DNA of 32,250 bases from Sagittula marina (GTDB taxonomy: Bacteria > Pseudomonadota > Alphaproteobacteria > Rhodobacterales > Rhodobacteraceae), in assembly GCF_014196795.1 (NCBI RefSeq), contig NZ_JACIEJ010000021.1, positions 1-32,250 on the forward strand, in the 5' to 3' direction. The first letter of the stretch is position 1. Each line of letters starts with the position of its first letter. A program made the translations under genes and the position numbers. The notes beneath the pieces are model-generated. The model did no database searches. It was not told where the DNA came from and saw only the letters and a program-made list of their open reading frames with translations. Of the stretch, positions 30,867 through 32,250 are shown in pieces.

Positions 30867-32002
30867 AACGTGGAGTGACGAACTTTGTACCGAGCCGACT
30901 TAGTCTGGCTCGCAGCCGTAGGGGAATCAAGAAGAAGGATTTGGCTGAACAGCTTGGCGTTAGCAGTGAAGCTTTGCGCAGTTATGAGAATGGCGCGGCA
31001 GCACCAATGCCGGACAAGGTTCGGCGAATGGCTGAAGTGCTGAGGTTTCCTGAGCACTTCTTCTCAGCCTCGGTACAAAAAAATGTATCTCCGCATGTTT
31101 TTTGGCGCGATTTGAAATCCGTGACTAAGGCGAGTCGCGAAGCAGTAGACGCTCGTGTTGTCTTTGCATGTGAGGTGTTCTCGACGCTGGAAGATTATGT
31201 CGAGTTTCCCTCACTCAACCTACCTAGCCTTAAGCTTCCTTCGCATTGGTCTGATATATCAGAATACGACATCGAAGCCGCCGCTGAGGCATGCAGGCTT
31301 GAATGGGGGCTAGGTGAATACCCCATCCCAGATATAACTTTGGCTATTGAGAACATCGGCATTCCGGTCCTTGCCCCGATGATAGAAAACCGAAAGCAGA
31401 GCGGCTTTGCTCATTGGGATGAAGTTTCCCAAAGACCTTTTGTGGGACACAATAAGCGTCACACAACCGCTGCGCGCGCGCGCTTCAATCTGGCGCACGA
31501 GTTGGGTCACATACTTCTTCATCAAAGTGTTTCGGATGATGATCTGGAAAACAAAGACTACTTTGATCACATAGAAATGCAGGCACACAGGTTTGCCGGG
31601 GCACTGCTTTTCCCGAGAACAGCATTTTACCGTGAGGTGCGTTACGCTTCCTTGTCCACGTTTGAACTTTTGAAGCGAGACTGGAACATTGCGATAACAG
31701 CACAAATCGTTCGTGCGAAGCAACTTGGGGTTATTGACGAAAACAGAGCAACTAGTCTCTTCGTTGCTGCAGGCCGAGAAGGATATCGATCACCTCAAGG
31801 TGAACCGTACGACGACATTGTGCCTGTCGAAGAACCAAGAATGCTGAGAAGAGCCGTCGATGCAATCGAGGAAGCGGGTGAAATGCATCTTGAGGTTCTG
31901 AAGCATCGAATCCCTTTGCCGGAAGATGAAGTGCGAGAACTTGTTGGTAGGAGCTTTGAGCCAACAGTATCGAATGTGGTCTCATTTAGAAAGTTGTTCT
32001 AG
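30863..32002 (+). CDS. XRE-family regulator with ImmA/IrrE metalloprotease domain
   Basis: The protein has 379 residues. An N-terminal XRE helix-turn-helix at about 12-65 (RLSLARSRRGIKKKDLAEQL, GVSSEALRSYENGAAAP) precedes a linker. An ImmA/IrrE (DUF955) zinc protease domain follows, with FNLAHELGHILLH (HExxH-type HELGH, 212-216) and the third-ligand helix IEMQAHRFAGALLFP (E238). Such proteins cleave or derepress partner regulators on a stress or ligand signal, and many act in toxin-antitoxin, phage or mobile-element switches. It is the second gene of a two-gene operon. The 150 bp after it, before the IS3 end, hold no gene. Confidence 0.93.
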   Translation: MKRGVTNFVPSRLSLARSRRGIKKKDLAEQLGVSSEALRSYENGAAAPMPDKVRRMAEVLRFPEHFFSASVQKNVSPHVFWRDLKSVTKASREAVDARVVFACEVFSTLEDYVEFPSLNLPSLKLPSHWSDISEYDIEAAAEACRLEWGLGEYPIPDITLAIENIGIPVLAPMIENRKQSGFAHWDEVSQRPFVGHNKRHTTAARARFNLAHELGHILLHQSVSDDDLENKDYFDHIEMQAHRFAGALLFPRTAFYREVRYASLSTFELLKRDWNIAITAQIVRAKQLGVIDENRATSLFVAAGREGYRSPQGEPYDDIVPVEEPRMLRRAVDAIEEAGEMHLEVLKHRIPLPEDEVRELVGRSFEPTVSNVVSFRKLF

Positions 32003-32155
32003 TTGGCGGTTCCGGTGCATAAGTCATGGAACTTCGAACACACTGTCGTTTCGTAGCAATATCAGTAGCATAATGCGGTGCTTGATTCCGGTGCGGGTTC
32101 TCCAAATTGTTCATTGAACAAAACTTCCTTGCACCCACAAAAATCGTCTAGAGCG

Positions 32156-32250
32156 TGACCTGCCCCCTTCTGGTCCCTCACTTATAACGAGAGTCTGCAG
32201 GTTGGGTTTGGGTATTCGGCTTCGCCGTCTGGCGCAAGCGCGCCGGGCGC
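32156..32250 (+). mobile_element. Terminal end of an IS3-family insertion sequence (partial)
   Basis: The segment begins TGACCTGCCCCC, continues with TCCCTCAC and AGAGTCTGC, and is the inverted counterpart of bases 1-95. AGCG at 32152-32155 is the matching 4-bp target duplication. The element runs off the window after 95 bp, the same length as at the other end. Confidence 0.75.

Overview
This window looks like almost all of a mobilizable plasmid from an alphaproteobacterium, most likely Rhodobacterales/Roseobacter clade. The evidence is two RepA initiators of the RPA family with iterons, a MobA/oriT/TraD/TraG block laid out as in rhizobial and Rhodobacter plasmids, a TRAP transporter, and moderate to high G+C. 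The two ends of the window are the two ends of one IS3-family element. Bases 1-95 and 32156-32250 form imperfect inverted repeats starting TGACCTGCCCCC, and the outside flanks carry the same 4 bp (AGCG at 96-99 and 32152-32155). The simplest reading is a circular replicon opened inside that IS, with only the IS interior missing.

Layout. 0.1-2.4 kb: three unrecognised genes, two with signal peptides. 2.6-4.8 kb: a serine resolvase with a res-like region, then a TetR regulator divergent from an SDR oxidoreductase around a perfect 7-bp-arm operator. 5.0-7.7 kb: a lower-G+C island with a protein that I read as a nucleoside-deoxyribosyltransferase-like domain fused to a STING domain, divergent from a four-TM SLATT-like protein and followed by a small unknown gene. 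No cyclic-dinucleotide synthase is present. 8.0-14.1 kb: ArdC-like antirestriction protein, MOBQ-type relaxase, an oriT with an RSF1010-like nick core, TraD, TraG (VirD4-type coupling protein) and a membrane protein. No type IV secretion channel genes are present, so the plasmid is mobilizable rather than self-transmissible.

14.2-15.5 kb: replicon 1 (five iterons, repA). 15.5-16.9 kb: an IS5-family element abutting a truncated IS6-family element. 16.9-25.0 kb: a high-G+C catabolic cargo: TetR regulator, a tightly coupled operon for a molybdenum hydroxylase (FAD, 2Fe-2S and Moco subunits plus a CoxG-like protein), and a DctPQM TRAP transporter. 25.1-25.9 kb: an intact IS6-family copy, identical and in the same orientation, so the cargo is framed like an IS26-type pseudo-compound transposon. 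25.9-27.0 kb: debris (a WYL gene decapitated by the IS and a decayed second IS6-type transposase). 27.1-29.9 kb: replicon 2 (six iterons, repA), a ParF/ParG-type partition locus with ACTC boxes at exact 8-bp phasing in three places, and a ParDE toxin-antitoxin pair. 30.2-32.0 kb: a two-gene operon of an unknown protein and an XRE-ImmA/IrrE metalloprotease.

Together the genes provide maintenance (two origins, partition, ParDE), spread (MOB, ArdC), probable defence (STING/SLATT, perhaps the ImmA operon) and a regulated uptake-plus-oxidation pathway for an unidentified, probably carboxylated or heteroaromatic, compound.
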